Assembly (NCBI RefSeq): GCF_900114675.1
Contig: NZ_FOZM01000002.1
Span: 124,001-188,000, forward strand
DNA: 64,000 nucleotides
Reading direction: 5' to 3'
Source: Yoonia litorea
Lineage (GTDB): Bacteria > Pseudomonadota > Alphaproteobacteria > Rhodobacterales > Rhodobacteraceae
In this document: positions 1 to 8,350 of the stretch, piece by piece
Numbering within the stretch: position 1 is the stretch's first letter
How the letters are laid out: every line of letters starts with the position of its first letter
Made by a program: the position numbers and the translations under genes
The notes under the pieces: generated by a model
Seen by the model: the letters and a program-made list of their open reading frames with translations, nothing else
Databases searched by the model: none
What the model was told of the DNA's origin: nothing

Positions 1-601
1 AAGTGGTTCGGTGATCGGCATCGACCCCAGTGAGGATATGCGCACGGTTGGTGTCTTACGGTGCAAAGACTATCCTTGGGTCAAATTTCTTGATGGCTTC
101 GCGAACGAAATGCCGGTTGAGGATGCTGTAGCTGACAAGGCCGTTTCGGTTCAGACCTTTGAGTATATCGAGGATATCGAAAGTGCAGTTACGGACGCCA
201 TGCGCTGCCTTAAACCGAAGGGTCGTCTGGTCATCAGCGATTTGCACTTTGGGAGTTTCATTTGGTTCAGCGACAATCCAGAGCGAATGGCAACGCTCAT
301 TGCATCATGGGACCAGCACTTTGTTGCAGGCGATCTTCCTGCGCGCCTTCCGGGGATCATCAGGAGCCTCGGTCACCACATTGATGCTGTCAATCCTGTC
401 ACACTGACAGACCATATTCTCAAACCCGATGGTATTGCGATCATGATGATGCACCTGATGCGACAATACGCGATAACGAATGAGCATGTGGCGGTTGAAG
501 TCGCAGATGCGTGGTTCGACGAACAGATCAGTCTGGCAAAGGAGGGTCGGTTCTTTTTCTCGATTACGCAGTTTGTTGTGTCGGCAAGAAAATCTGGATG
601 A
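1..601 (+). CDS. class I SAM-dependent methyltransferase, 5' end cut off by the window
   Basis: The reading frame is open from the first base of the window, so the true start lies upstream; about 200 residues are visible. The visible N-terminus (GSVIGIDPSEDM) looks like the end of motif I and the acidic residue that binds SAM. A later stretch, CLKPKGRLVISDLHFG, matches the post-motif segment common in Methyltransf_11 enzymes such as ubiquinone or arsenite methyltransferases. The C-terminal 100 residues show nothing that identifies a substrate. It is convergent with panC, separated by about 80 bases in which I see no clear terminator. The fold assignment is fairly safe; the substrate is unknown. 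Confidence 0.7.
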   Translation, partial: SGSVIGIDPSEDMRTVGVLRCKDYPWVKFLDGFANEMPVEDAVADKAVSVQTFEYIEDIESAVTDAMRCLKPKGRLVISDLHFGSFIWFSDNPERMATLIASWDQHFVAGDLPARLPGIIRSLGHHIDAVNPVTLTDHILKPDGIAIMMMHLMRQYAITNEHVAVEVADAWFDEQISLAKEGRFFFSITQFVVSARKSG

Positions 602-679
602 TCAGGTGTGCCAGTTAGCTGACGCTGTGACATTCAGCGCGAGTTAGTGGTCCGTCCTGAAATTATCCTCTGCCGCCCC

Positions 680-1522
680 TCAGACCCCGATATTGTCGAT
701 CAGACGCACACCTGCCAGCCACGCGGCGGCAAACAGGCGCGCATCCTCGCTGGCGGTATCCAAGAGCCCCAGATCACGGCCGGCGCGCAGTTCCAGATAA
801 TCGACCTTGTTGAAACCCGCCGCGAGGATCCGCGCTTCGGCTTCGGGTCCGATCTCGGACATTCTGCCACCCGCCCGCAGCGCATCGCGCACATCGTTCA
901 TCACCTCGGCCAGCACGGGTGCCTTGATCCGCGATCTGTCCGACAAAAGCAGGTTGCGCGATGACATCGCCAGCCCGTCTTCCTCGCGGATGGTCGGGCA
1001 CCCGATGACTTCAATCTCGATATCCAGATCGGCGGCCATCCGGCGCACGATTTGCAGCTGTTGAAAGTCCTTTTCGCCAAAAAACGCGAAATCCGCACTG
1101 GTCTGCAAAAAGAGCTTTGAAACAACAGTGGCCACGCCGTCGAAGTGCCCCGGCCTGCTTTCCCCACAGAGCATATCGGTCAAGCCAGAGACCGAAACGG
1201 TCGTCGCGAACCCCTCTGGATAAATCTGATCCGGGTCGGGGACATAGATCAGATCAATTCCGATGGATTTCAGCTTGCGGGCATCTTCCTGCTCTGTGCG
1301 GGGATAATTCTCAAGATCTTTGGGATCATTGAACTGCTTGGGGTTAACGAAGATCGTGACGATGACGCGATCGCATTTGGCGCGTGCCGCGCGCACCAGT
1401 GACAGATGCCCCTCATGCAAAGCGCCCATCGTTGGCACCACACCAATTGTTTCGCCAGCCTTGCGCCAGACTTTTGTTTCTGCACGCAGCTCAGGCAGCG
1501 TCCGAACAATCGGAGCAATCAT
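680..1522 (-). CDS. panC: pantothenate synthetase PanC
   Basis: Cytoplasmic ligase that condenses pantoate and beta-alanine with ATP to give pantothenate, the last step of vitamin B5 synthesis. The 280 residues match the family length. The HIGH-type nucleotide motif is visible as [12 protein letters not shown] near residue 32, followed by [31 protein letters not shown] and [10 protein letters not shown], which are conserved ATP- and pantoate-binding segments. The start codon overlaps the panB stop by four bases (ATGA), so the two are translationally coupled in a panB-panC operon. Identification is close to certain. Confidence 0.97.
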   Translation of the reverse strand: MIAPIVRTLPELRAETKVWRKAGETIGVVPTMGALHEGHLSLVRAARAKCDRVIVTIFVNPKQFNDPKDLENYPRTEQEDARKLKSIGIDLIYVPDPDQIYPEGFATTVSVSGLTDMLCGESRPGHFDGVATVVSKLFLQTSADFAFFGEKDFQQLQIVRRMAADLDIEIEVIGCPTIREEDGLAMSSRNLLLSDRSRIKAPVLAEVMNDVRDALRAGGRMSEIGPEAEARILAAGFNKVDYLELRAGRDLGLLDTASEDARLFAAAWLAGVRLIDNIGV

Positions 1523-2343
1523 TTCTTAACCTCGTCTGCAAAGACATGTTCGTCACCCGGGAAGCTACGTTCGCGCACTTCTGCCGCATAGGCGGCGATT
1601 GCATCCTCTGCGCCTTGTCCCAATTCGGCGTAACGTTTGACAAACTTGGCTTTAAACGCGGTAAAGAGGCCCAGCATATCATCAACGACAAGGATTTGTC
1701 CGTCGCACCCGGCGCTGGCCCCGATACCAATCGTGGGGATCGGTATGTCGGCTGTGATCTGATCCGCTAGGTTTTGGGGGACTTTTTCCAGCACGACCGA
1801 GAACGCGCCTGCCTCAGCTACAGCCGTTGCGTCAGCCACAAGAGCATTACGCTGCGCACCACGCCCCTGCACCTTGTAGCCGCCAAGCGTGTTGATCGAT
1901 TGCGGCGTCAGACCAATATGCGCCATGACGGGAATGCCGCGCCGGACGAGAAATGCAATTGTTTCGGCCATCGCCACGCCACCTTCCAGCTTCACTGCAC
2001 CTGCATGCGTTTCAGCCATCAGGCGGGCAGCATTGCGGAAGGCTTGCTCGGGGCTTTCCTCATAGGATCCGAAGGGCATGTCGATCACCATCATCGCGGT
2101 TGATAGCCCGCGCGCAACAGCCTGACCGTGCATGATCATCATTTCCATCGTCACACCCAGCGTCGACGGCAGACCATGCAGCACCATCCCGACGCTGTCG
2201 CCAACAAGCACAAAGTCGCAATGCGCGTCCATCATCTGGGCCATCGGTGTGGTATAGGCCGTCAGGCTGACCAGCGGCGTCCCGCCTTTTGCAGCGCGGA
2301 TATCATCAGGCATCGGCGCCCGTTTCTTGGCGGTAGCACTCAT
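1519..2343 (-). CDS. panB: 3-methyl-2-oxobutanoate hydroxymethyltransferase PanB
   Basis: Transfers a hydroxymethyl group from 5,10-methylene-THF to 2-oxoisovalerate, giving ketopantoate for pantothenate synthesis. I chose the ATG at 2343 ([10 protein letters not shown]) because a strong ribosome site, AAAGGGGA, sits just upstream; an in-frame extension to 2421 has no such support. The protein is 274 residues with the family motifs [12 protein letters not shown] (Mg and substrate site), [30 protein letters not shown] and IGIGAS. It is the first gene of the panB-panC pair; the 131-base gap to ribH upstream presumably holds its promoter. Confidence 0.97.
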   Translation of the reverse strand: MSATAKKRAPMPDDIRAAKGGTPLVSLTAYTTPMAQMMDAHCDFVLVGDSVGMVLHGLPSTLGVTMEMMIMHGQAVARGLSTAMMVIDMPFGSYEESPEQAFRNAARLMAETHAGAVKLEGGVAMAETIAFLVRRGIPVMAHIGLTPQSINTLGGYKVQGRGAQRNALVADATAVAEAGAFSVVLEKVPQNLADQITADIPIPTIGIGASAGCDGQILVVDDMLGLFTAFKAKFVKRYAELGQGAEDAIAAYAAEVRERSFPGDEHVFADEVKK

Positions 2344-2474
2344 GGTCGTTCCCCTTTGGCTACTGTGGCAATAGCAGCGAAAATGCGTCCTTTCCAGCAT
2401 GAAGGCATTGATCTGAAACAACGTTGCGGCAAATCGGACGCGCCAAAGATGCTAGGCGCGCGCCTCTTTAATGC

Positions 2475-2888
2475 TCAGGCAGCCAGCATCAAAGCAGCCT
2501 TCGCGGCCTCTTGCCCCTTGATCACAAAGTGGTCTTTGTAGATCGCCTTATGATGTTCGGTTTCCTGAAAATGGTGCGGCGTCAGGCTGACGGAAAGCAC
2601 CGGAACGTTGGTGTCGAGGCCAACACGCATCAAACCATCAACAACAGCGCTGGCAACAAAGTCATGGCGATAAATCCCGCCATCGACGACCAAGGCTGCG
2701 CAGGCAATCGCCGCGTACTCGCCTGTCTTGGCCAACCGTTGTGCCATCAATGGCATCTCGAATGCACCCGGCACATCAAAAACACTGACTTGCGCTTTGG
2801 GAATTTCAGTCAGGAACCCATCAAGTGTGCGATCGACGATCTCGCCATGCCAACCGGCCTTGATGAATGCAAATTGGGGAAGTGTCAT
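2475..2888 (-). CDS. ribH: 6,7-dimethyl-8-ribityllumazine synthase, type II (RibH2-like)
   Basis: Condenses 5-amino-6-ribitylaminouracil with dihydroxybutanone phosphate to form the lumazine precursor of riboflavin. The ATG at 2888 follows AAAAGGAGATC, a good ribosome site, and gives 137 residues, the size of RibH2 enzymes. Characteristic segments are [12 protein letters not shown], the VPGAFEMPL loop, [13 protein letters not shown] and [12 protein letters not shown]; the last two are typical of the Brucella-type RibH2 rather than RibH1. It stands alone, not in a rib operon, and lies directly downstream of a complete FMN riboswitch, so it should be repressed by FMN. Type II enzymes often act alongside a separate RibH1. 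Confidence 0.93.
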   Translation of the reverse strand: MTLPQFAFIKAGWHGEIVDRTLDGFLTEIPKAQVSVFDVPGAFEMPLMAQRLAKTGEYAAIACAALVVDGGIYRHDFVASAVVDGLMRVGLDTNVPVLSVSLTPHHFQETEHHKAIYKDHFVIKGQEAAKAALMLAA

Positions 2889-2963
2889 AGTGATCTCCTT
2901 TTGGTTCGACACGTCACCCCAAGGCATCACACGCCACATCCCGCAGCCCTTGCCACGTGATCC

Positions 2964-3113
2964 GACGCATTCTCTTTCATCCGGACTATCACCGTCGGCT
3001 CAGGCATCGCACCTGATCTGCTGACCCTATCGCTTCATGCAAAAGGCGCTCGCGGGCTCGTGGTTCCCCACATACCGCCGGTGGGGAATTTCACCCCGCC
3101 CTGAGAATGCGTC
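2964..3113 (-). promoter_or_regulatory. FMN riboswitch (RFN element) upstream of ribH
   Basis: Read on the minus strand, the segment carries the conserved RFN core in order: GGGGTGAAATTCCC-ACCGGCGGTA, then AGCCCGCGAGCG, GCAGAT, and GAGCCGACGGTGATAGTCC-GGATGAAAGAGAA. The closing P1 helix is a perfect 11-base pairing of GACGCATTCTC (3103-3113) with GAGAATGCGTC (2964-2974). About 75 bases separate it from the ribH start. No run of U follows, so control of translation initiation is more likely than transcription termination; that part is inference. Confidence 0.95.
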
Positions 3114-3207
3114 CTCTGTGCCAGCGCAGGCGCTGAGCCGCAACAAGAAACCCGTTGCGGTGCACGCCCTCTGCTCTAGGCTTGCCGCATCAAAAGGGGG
3201 ATCTGGC

Positions 3208-3945
3208 ATGAGACTGCAGGGCAAGCGCGCAATCGTCACAGGGGGTGGCTCCGGCTTTGGTGCAGGTATTGCCCGGAAATTTGCTGCAGAGGGTGCGACA
3301 GTCATCGTCGTCGACATCAATTTGCAGGCAGCAAAGGACATTGCCTCAGAGATCGGTGGCACGGCGCATGTGTGTGACATCGGCGATGGCGGCTCTGTCA
3401 ATGCCCTGGCCAAGACTGTTCTCGGCGAAGGTCCGCTCGATATTCTGGTGAACAACGCCGGAACCACGCATCTGCCAACAGCGATGGAAGATGTCTCAGA
3501 GGCCGACTTTGATCGTGTCCATAATGTGAACATGAAGTCCGTCTATCTGACGGCCAGAGCCTTCGTTCCGCATTTCAAATCGCGCAAGAACGGCGTGATC
3601 CTGAACGTCGCCTCGACCGCAGGCGTGTCTCCTCGACCTCGGCTGAACTGGTACAACGCGTCAAAAGGCTGGGTGATCACGGCGACCAAAGCCATGGCCG
3701 TCGAACTCGCGCCAGACGGCGTGAGGGTCAATGCCATCAATCCGGTCGCTGGTGAAACGCCACTGCTGAAGTCCTTTATGGGCGAGGACACACCTGAGGT
3801 ACGGGCCAAGTTTCTGTCAACGATCCCGATAGGGCGTTTCTCCACGCCAGAGGATATGGGGAACGCGGCCTGTTTCTTGTGCTCTGATGAAGCCAGTATG
3901 ATCACAGGCGTCGCGATGGAGGTTGACGGTGGCCGCTGCATCTAG
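3208..3945 (+). CDS. SDR family oxidoreductase (3-oxoacyl-ACP reductase/glucose dehydrogenase-like)
   Basis: NAD(P)-dependent short-chain dehydrogenase of 245 residues. The ATG at 3208 is preceded by AAAGGGGG; upstream in-frame codons lie inside the divergent riboswitch region and are not credible. The TGGGSGFG cofactor loop starts near residue 11, VVDIN ends beta-2 with an Asp that favours NAD(H), then NNAG, the catalytic NVAST serine segment and YNASK, followed by INPVAGETP and the C-terminal MEVDGGRCI. The end overlaps the start of the next gene, pointing to a shared transcript with the P1-family peptidase. The substrate cannot be read from sequence. Confidence 0.88.
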   Translation: MRLQGKRAIVTGGGSGFGAGIARKFAAEGATVIVVDINLQAAKDIASEIGGTAHVCDIGDGGSVNALAKTVLGEGPLDILVNNAGTTHLPTAMEDVSEADFDRVHNVNMKSVYLTARAFVPHFKSRKNGVILNVASTAGVSPRPRLNWYNASKGWVITATKAMAVELAPDGVRVNAINPVAGETPLLKSFMGEDTPEVRAKFLSTIPIGRFSTPEDMGNAACFLCSDEASMITGVAMEVDGGRCI

Positions 3946-4951
3946 ACCCGGTCCCCTCAACCTCATCACCGATATTGCAGGTCTGCGCGTCGGTAACGCC
4001 GAAGATCATGTCATCAAGACAGGGACAACGGTCCTTGTTGGCGACGCGCCTTTCACCGCAAGTGTACACGTCATGGGCGGTGCACCGGGAACCAAGGAAA
4101 CCGACCTTCTCGCCCCAGACAAGACAGTCACACAGATCGATGCGATTGTACTTTCTGGCGGCTCGGCCTTTGGCCTTGATGCCTGTTCCGGGGTCATGGA
4201 CGGATTGCGGGAGATGGGGCGTGGTTTCCCAGTTGGAATTATGCGCGTGCCGATTGTGCCAGGCGCTATTGTTTTCGACCTCATTAACGGTGGCAACAAG
4301 AATTGGACTGAAAACCCCTATCGCGGGCTAGGTCGTCAGGCGCTGGATAAAGCTGGCGTTGCGTTCAAAATCGGCACTTCGGGTGCGGGAACAGGTGCCA
4401 TGGCCGCAATGCAAAAGGGAGGCCTGGGATCTGCCTCGGTCGTAATGGCAGACGGAACTACCGTTGGCGCATTGGTTGTGGTCAATAGCCTTGGCAGCGT
4501 CACCACAAAAGGCGATCGGCACTTCTGGGCGGCACCATTTGAAATTGGTGCTGAGTTTGGCAGCGCAGGGATCGACCCACACCCGATGGCCCCCGAAACA
4601 CCCAGCCGCAAAGCACAAGCGATGATGATGCAGGCAAATGCCATCTCCAACACGACAATCGCCATTATCGCAACCGATGCGCCACTGAGTAAAACACAAT
4701 GTCACAGGCTCGCCGTAACGGCGCATGACGGCATGGCGCGGGCAATCATTCCCGCACATACACCATTGGATGGCGATCTGGTCTTTGGCGTCTCAACAAC
4801 CAACAATGGAGAGACAGATGCGGCGCAGTTTACGGAGATTTCAAATGCTGCCGCCATCTGTCTTTCCCGGGCCATTGCGCGTGGCGTTTACGCCGCCTCA
4901 CCGACCGACGACGATCTCATCGAGACATATCAGCGGATGAACAGGGGCTAG
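3923..4951 (+). CDS. P1 family peptidase / L-aminopeptidase-D-esterase (DmpA/S58 family)
   Basis: Ntn-hydrolase-fold peptidase that is normally activated by cleaving itself into two chains, the new N-terminal residue acting as nucleophile. The 342 residues match the family. The opening ITDIAGLRVGNAED, the VLSGGSAFGLDA segment and the presumed self-cleavage site VVVNSLGSV (Asn188-Ser189) are all present. Known members release N-terminal residues from peptides or hydrolyse beta-peptides and D-amino-acid amides. The start is a TTG at 3923 inside the 3' end of the SDR gene; a GTG at 3929 is an alternative. No signal peptide is visible, so it is probably cytoplasmic. Confidence 0.88.
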   Translation: MTVAAASRPGPLNLITDIAGLRVGNAEDHVIKTGTTVLVGDAPFTASVHVMGGAPGTKETDLLAPDKTVTQIDAIVLSGGSAFGLDACSGVMDGLREMGRGFPVGIMRVPIVPGAIVFDLINGGNKNWTENPYRGLGRQALDKAGVAFKIGTSGAGTGAMAAMQKGGLGSASVVMADGTTVGALVVVNSLGSVTTKGDRHFWAAPFEIGAEFGSAGIDPHPMAPETPSRKAQAMMMQANAISNTTIAIIATDAPLSKTQCHRLAVTAHDGMARAIIPAHTPLDGDLVFGVSTTNNGETDAAQFTEISNAAAICLSRAIARGVYAASPTDDDLIETYQRMNRG

Positions 4952-4975
4952 ATCATTACGCTTCGATGCGCGGCC

Positions 4976-6145
4976 TCAGTCAAATTTGCCGTCATAGTGG
5001 ATCGGAATATCCTCACCCATCGCGACCAGCGCACCGAGCCTGCCAAGTTCGTCTGCACATTTCGCGCCTGCGCCGTTGCCAGCGGTCAATGCCATGATCC
5101 TATTCGTCTGATGATAGATGAAAGGGTTGCCGTGCGGCGAAAACGACGTCGCGCAGCTTCCATAGCTTATCGACTTATACGCCAGATCAGGCATCAAACC
5201 CAGCAGCGTCTCAGCGATGAAGCGCCCCGCAGTCGGGTCGCCACTGGATTGAAACCAAGCCTTCATGTCGTTCACCGTCACCAGTTCACGGTCAATCGGA
5301 TCGCCGCCAATCTTGATGTAAGTCTTTCCATCAGGATACCGCACAGGGGGTAAAATGTAGGGATCAGTTCCTCCGCCCGGGGGAACATAGACCACCGAGG
5401 GCATTCGGAACAAACGCGCAGCCTCAGCTTCGTCCAGCTCAAAAAAGGCAATCGTTCTGGCATAAACCTTCATTGGCAGCGGCTCTGGCAATAGCCCCAC
5501 TGCCTTTGAAAAAGGGCCGCAGGCGACAACCGCCTTGCCAGCTGTCACGTGCACACCATCCGCACAGATTGCCGTGACCATTCCGCCTTCGTCTTTCAGC
5601 TGTCTGACTTCGGCACGGATCAAGGAAACGCCAAGAGCCTCGGCGGCCGCAATCTCAGCCGTGATATGCGCACGTGGATCAATCCACCCGGCGTTCTCCG
5701 CTTCGTAAAGCGCCAGTATCCCCTTTGGAAACGCAAACTCTGGAAACCGCGCAGCCAGCACGTCGGCCCTGAGCGGTTCGTATGCAACGCCATCCTTGTC
5801 AGCATTTGCCTGCGCATTGCGAATGAAGTCCGATCCCGCCCCGTGTTCCGGCCCCGCAATTATCGCGCCTGTTGGACGAAAGAACCGCTCGCCTCCGAGG
5901 TTTTCGATTTCGGAATAGCGCTGGATGGCCGCCTGACTAAATCTGGACCAGTTCCGCCGCGTATCGATCTGCCGGGTGATCCGGGCTGCATCATAGTGGC
6001 TTGCAAAGACGCCCTGATGGCTTGCTTTGTCGGCTGGCTCTGCCGGTCCGATAAGCGCCACTTTCGCCCCCATCACGGCCAGATGGCGGGCGGCTGCGCT
6101 TCCCATTAATCCAGCCCCGACTACAATGACGTCATAAGTCGTCAC
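4976..6145 (-). CDS. FAD-dependent oxidoreductase, DAO family (sarcosine/amino-acid oxidase-like)
   Basis: Flavoprotein of 389 residues starting at a GTG with a G-rich upstream stretch. The dinucleotide fold is seen as VVGAGLMGSAAARHLA at residues 9-24. This is followed by an SHYDAARITRQID segment resembling the substrate/FAD region of N-methyltryptophan and monomeric sarcosine oxidases, and a C-terminal ALTAGNGAGAKCADELG that closes the flavin site. It likely oxidises a secondary amine or amino acid, producing imine and peroxide. Convergent with the P1 peptidase and not clearly in an operon; the exact substrate is unknown. Confidence 0.85.
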   Translation of the reverse strand: MTTYDVIVVGAGLMGSAAARHLAVMGAKVALIGPAEPADKASHQGVFASHYDAARITRQIDTRRNWSRFSQAAIQRYSEIENLGGERFFRPTGAIIAGPEHGAGSDFIRNAQANADKDGVAYEPLRADVLAARFPEFAFPKGILALYEAENAGWIDPRAHITAEIAAAEALGVSLIRAEVRQLKDEGGMVTAICADGVHVTAGKAVVACGPFSKAVGLLPEPLPMKVYARTIAFFELDEAEAARLFRMPSVVYVPPGGGTDPYILPPVRYPDGKTYIKIGGDPIDRELVTVNDMKAWFQSSGDPTAGRFIAETLLGLMPDLAYKSISYGSCATSFSPHGNPFIYHQTNRIMALTAGNGAGAKCADELGRLGALVAMGEDIPIHYDGKFD

Positions 6146-6411
6146 GGCAAAGCCCCCGCTTTGTCACGATCCCCATGCGCCGGAACATCTGCAGCAACCC
6201 CAGCCCACCCCGTTGGAACAGGGCTGTCCAGGAGTTGCTGTTCATCGCCTCTGAAATTCTTTCGGCGCATTCGCAGTGCTTTCCATCATCGCCGCCCGCT
6301 GCAGCGACCTCAGGCTATGCCAACGCGAAAGCGCGTCAAGGCTGCTTTGCCGCATCTTCGCGAGCGGAACTGAGCCGGACCAGACCGCGTTAATTGCAAA
6401 AGAAAGGATTT

Positions 6412-7083
6412 ATGATGAGCTATACGCTAACACTGCAAGATATCGCGCAGGTCACACCTGACACCTATCAGCTGACCTTCAACCGCCCCGAAGACTTCAC
6501 TTTCGAGGCAGGCCAAGCCACAGAACTCGCAATCCAGAAAGACGGGATCAGGGATGAAGGTCGCCCTTTTACCATGACTTCCCGCCCCAACGACCCGCAT
6601 CTGGAGTTCGTGATCAAATCCTATCCGGACCATGACGGCGTCACCGCAAAAGTGCCCGATCTTGCCATGACCGATCAGGTCATCGCGTCAGAACCATTCG
6701 GAGCAATCACCGACCATGGCACAGGCGTCTTCATTGCCGGCGGTGCAGGCGTGACACCTTTCGTCTCAATTCTGCGGACACAGCAACAAAAAGGCGAAGG
6801 CACGTCCAAGCTGATCTTTGCCAACAAAACGCCTGAAGATATCATTCTGAAGGAAACATGGCAGTCGATGGCGAACGTCGACGAAACCTTTGTCGTCTCC
6901 GAAGGCGACGTTCCAGAAGCACGCCAAGGCCAGGTTAACAAAGCAATGTTGGAAGAGCTGGTCGCGGATAAAGAGCAGCCGTTTTACATTTGCGGCCCCG
7001 GCGAAATGGTCAACGATGTGCGCGACGCCTTGAAAGACATGGGTGTGAAGAAAGAAAACATCATTACCGAAGAAGGCTGGTAA
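6412..7083 (+). CDS. FAD/NAD(P)-binding flavodoxin/ferredoxin reductase-like protein
   Basis: Ferredoxin-NADP+ reductase fold protein of 223 residues; AGAAAGGA sits just before the ATG pair at 6412/6415. The first half is an FAD-binding beta barrel with the RPFTMTS motif near residue 50. The second half is a nucleotide domain with GGAGVTPFVSILR and the terminal FYICGPGEMV loop. There is no 2Fe-2S ferredoxin domain, so it must pass electrons to or from a separate partner. The end is followed at once by a strong intrinsic terminator. The 266-base gap upstream holds no gene I can support. Confidence 0.85.
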   Translation: MMSYTLTLQDIAQVTPDTYQLTFNRPEDFTFEAGQATELAIQKDGIRDEGRPFTMTSRPNDPHLEFVIKSYPDHDGVTAKVPDLAMTDQVIASEPFGAITDHGTGVFIAGGAGVTPFVSILRTQQQKGEGTSKLIFANKTPEDIILKETWQSMANVDETFVVSEGDVPEARQGQVNKAMLEELVADKEQPFYICGPGEMVNDVRDALKDMGVKKENIITEEGW

Positions 7084-7087
7084 ATGA

Positions 7088-7117
7088 GAAAAGGACCGCA
7101 ACTTGCGGTCCTTTTGC
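7088..7117 (+). terminator. intrinsic terminator, probably used from both sides
   Basis: AAAAGGACCGC and GCGGTCCTTTT pair around a five-base loop, followed by TTGCTTT. It sits between two convergent genes (flavodoxin reductase-like and the Rho-N-like protein); the A-rich left arm also gives a U-rich tail on the minus strand. Confidence 0.88.
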
Positions 7118-7118
7118 T

Positions 7119-7382
7119 TTAGTGATTGCGTAGCGCTTCGATCAGCTCGTCCTTGTCCATGTCAGAGCGTCCTTCTATGTCGAGCTCCTGTGCCCGCTCA
7201 TAAAGGTCATCCTTGGTCCAGTCCTCATAGGACTTTGCCTTGCCACCTTTCTTTGATGGATCTTGATCATCGCTTGCTTGGGCGTTTGCGATGCGGGCGG
7301 CTTTTTCTTTTGAGGCCCCATCTTCGCGTAGGGCCTCATAGGTTTCGTCATCCTTGATGGATGGACCGTGATCTTTCGTCAT
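7119..7382 (-). CDS. small Rho-N/SAP-like domain protein (DUF7218-type)
   Basis: An 87-residue charged protein starting at the ATG at 7382 after AAAGGAGACA. The N-terminal half (MTKDHGPSIKDDETYEAL) is typical of small stress-associated proteins found across proteobacteria. The C-terminal 40 residues (YEDWTKDDLYERAQELDI, then SDMDKDELIEALR) match the Rho termination factor N-terminal-like helix pair that may bind nucleic acid. It has no catalytic motif. Its function is not established; a chromatin- or RNA-binding accessory role is only a guess. Confidence 0.75.
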   Translation of the reverse strand: MTKDHGPSIKDDETYEALREDGASKEKAARIANAQASDDQDPSKKGGKAKSYEDWTKDDLYERAQELDIEGRSDMDKDELIEALRNH

Positions 7383-7438
7383 TGTGTGTCTCCTTTGGAA
7401 AGTAGAACCACTGACGAAGCGATCGCGTTCCCTCAACC

Positions 7439-8350
7439 CTACCAGTCGAAGGCGTCAACTTCGACACGCTTACCCAGTGTCATAGCGTCGGCCACATGCA
7501 GCATCGGGCGGACGTCCACCTCTGAGGCCCCACCAGCGACAAGCTCCGCCATTCGCGCGTAAAGTGCCGGGTATTCTGCGCCCGGCCCTGCGATCACTTC
7601 GGCCCCGTCAATCACCAACCGCGCGCCACCGTCATGCAAATTCAGCGTGCCGCCGTTTGTCTCGACAGTAATGTCCCAGCTCTGCGGGCCTTCCTGCCGC
7701 CAGTCGAAATCGCCCGTGACACCTTCAGTCCATGTCAGATGTGCGGCAATCGGTGTATCACGATTGGCAGGAAAAAGCAGGTCAGCCGACCGCAGATGGA
7801 CCGGTATCGGCAGGATCTCGGTCATGATCGAGAGTGCGTTGATGCCCGGATCGAACACGCCCATGCCGCCCGGATCAAAGACCCAATCCTGACCCGGATG
7901 CCAGCGACGCACGTCCTCTTTCCAGTTGATATGCGCAGAGGTGACCTTTTTGTCCTCCAGCCAAGCCTTTGCGGGGGCCACGCCCTCGGCCATGCGGCTA
8001 TGCCATGTAGTATAAATCGTGACGCAAGCGGCCTTGGCCATCGCCTCAAGTGCAGCCACCTCGGACAAGGTTGCCCCCGGCGGCTTTTCAAGCATCACAT
8101 GACGACCTGCGGCAATCGCGCGTGCGGCATAATCGTAGCGCGGCACCGGCGGCAGGCAGAGCGATATGGTGTCGATATCACTCCGCTCATCCAGCATCAG
8201 GTCGAAATCGGTATAGGCCTGCACCCCGTCAACCGTCCCGGCGCGGCTGACGGTCGCGGCCAGTTCCCAATCGGCACTGGCTTTGATCGATGGTACATGC
8301 TGATCAACGGCGATCTTGCCGATCCCCACAAGGCAGATCTTGCGTGGCAT
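7439..8350 (-). CDS. Gfo/Idh/MocA family sugar dehydrogenase (D-galactose/L-arabinose 1-dehydrogenase-like)
   Basis: NAD(P)-dependent dehydrogenase of 303 residues. LVGIGKIAVDQHVPSI forms the cofactor loop (GxGxIA variant), SLCLPPVPRYDYA follows, and the lysine-containing EKPPGAT near residue 93 is the family's catalytic EKP motif. The overall pattern resembles D-galactose 1-dehydrogenase, which also oxidises L-arabinose to the lactone. Its start overlaps the stop of the upstream IlvD/Edd dehydratase by one base (TGATG), so both are made from one transcript and probably act in one oxidative sugar pathway. The substrate is inferred from this pairing. Confidence 0.85.
   Translation of the reverse strand: MPRKICLVGIGKIAVDQHVPSIKASADWELAATVSRAGTVDGVQAYTDFDLMLDERSDIDTISLCLPPVPRYDYAARAIAAGRHVMLEKPPGATLSEVAALEAMAKAACVTIYTTWHSRMAEGVAPAKAWLEDKKVTSAHINWKEDVRRWHPGQDWVFDPGGMGVFDPGINALSIMTEILPIPVHLRSADLLFPANRDTPIAAHLTWTEGVTGDFDWRQEGPQSWDITVETNGGTLNLHDGGARLVIDGAEVIAGPGAEYPALYARMAELVAGGASEVDVRPMLHVADAMTLGKRVEVDAFDW

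Noticed and set aside
6146..6411. Small genes in the 266-base gap before the flavodoxin-reductase-like gene
   Set aside because: Short frames (about 70 codons) have no ribosome site and Pro/Arg/Ser-rich composition typical of noncoding GC-rich DNA; I see nothing else in the gap apart from room for promoters.
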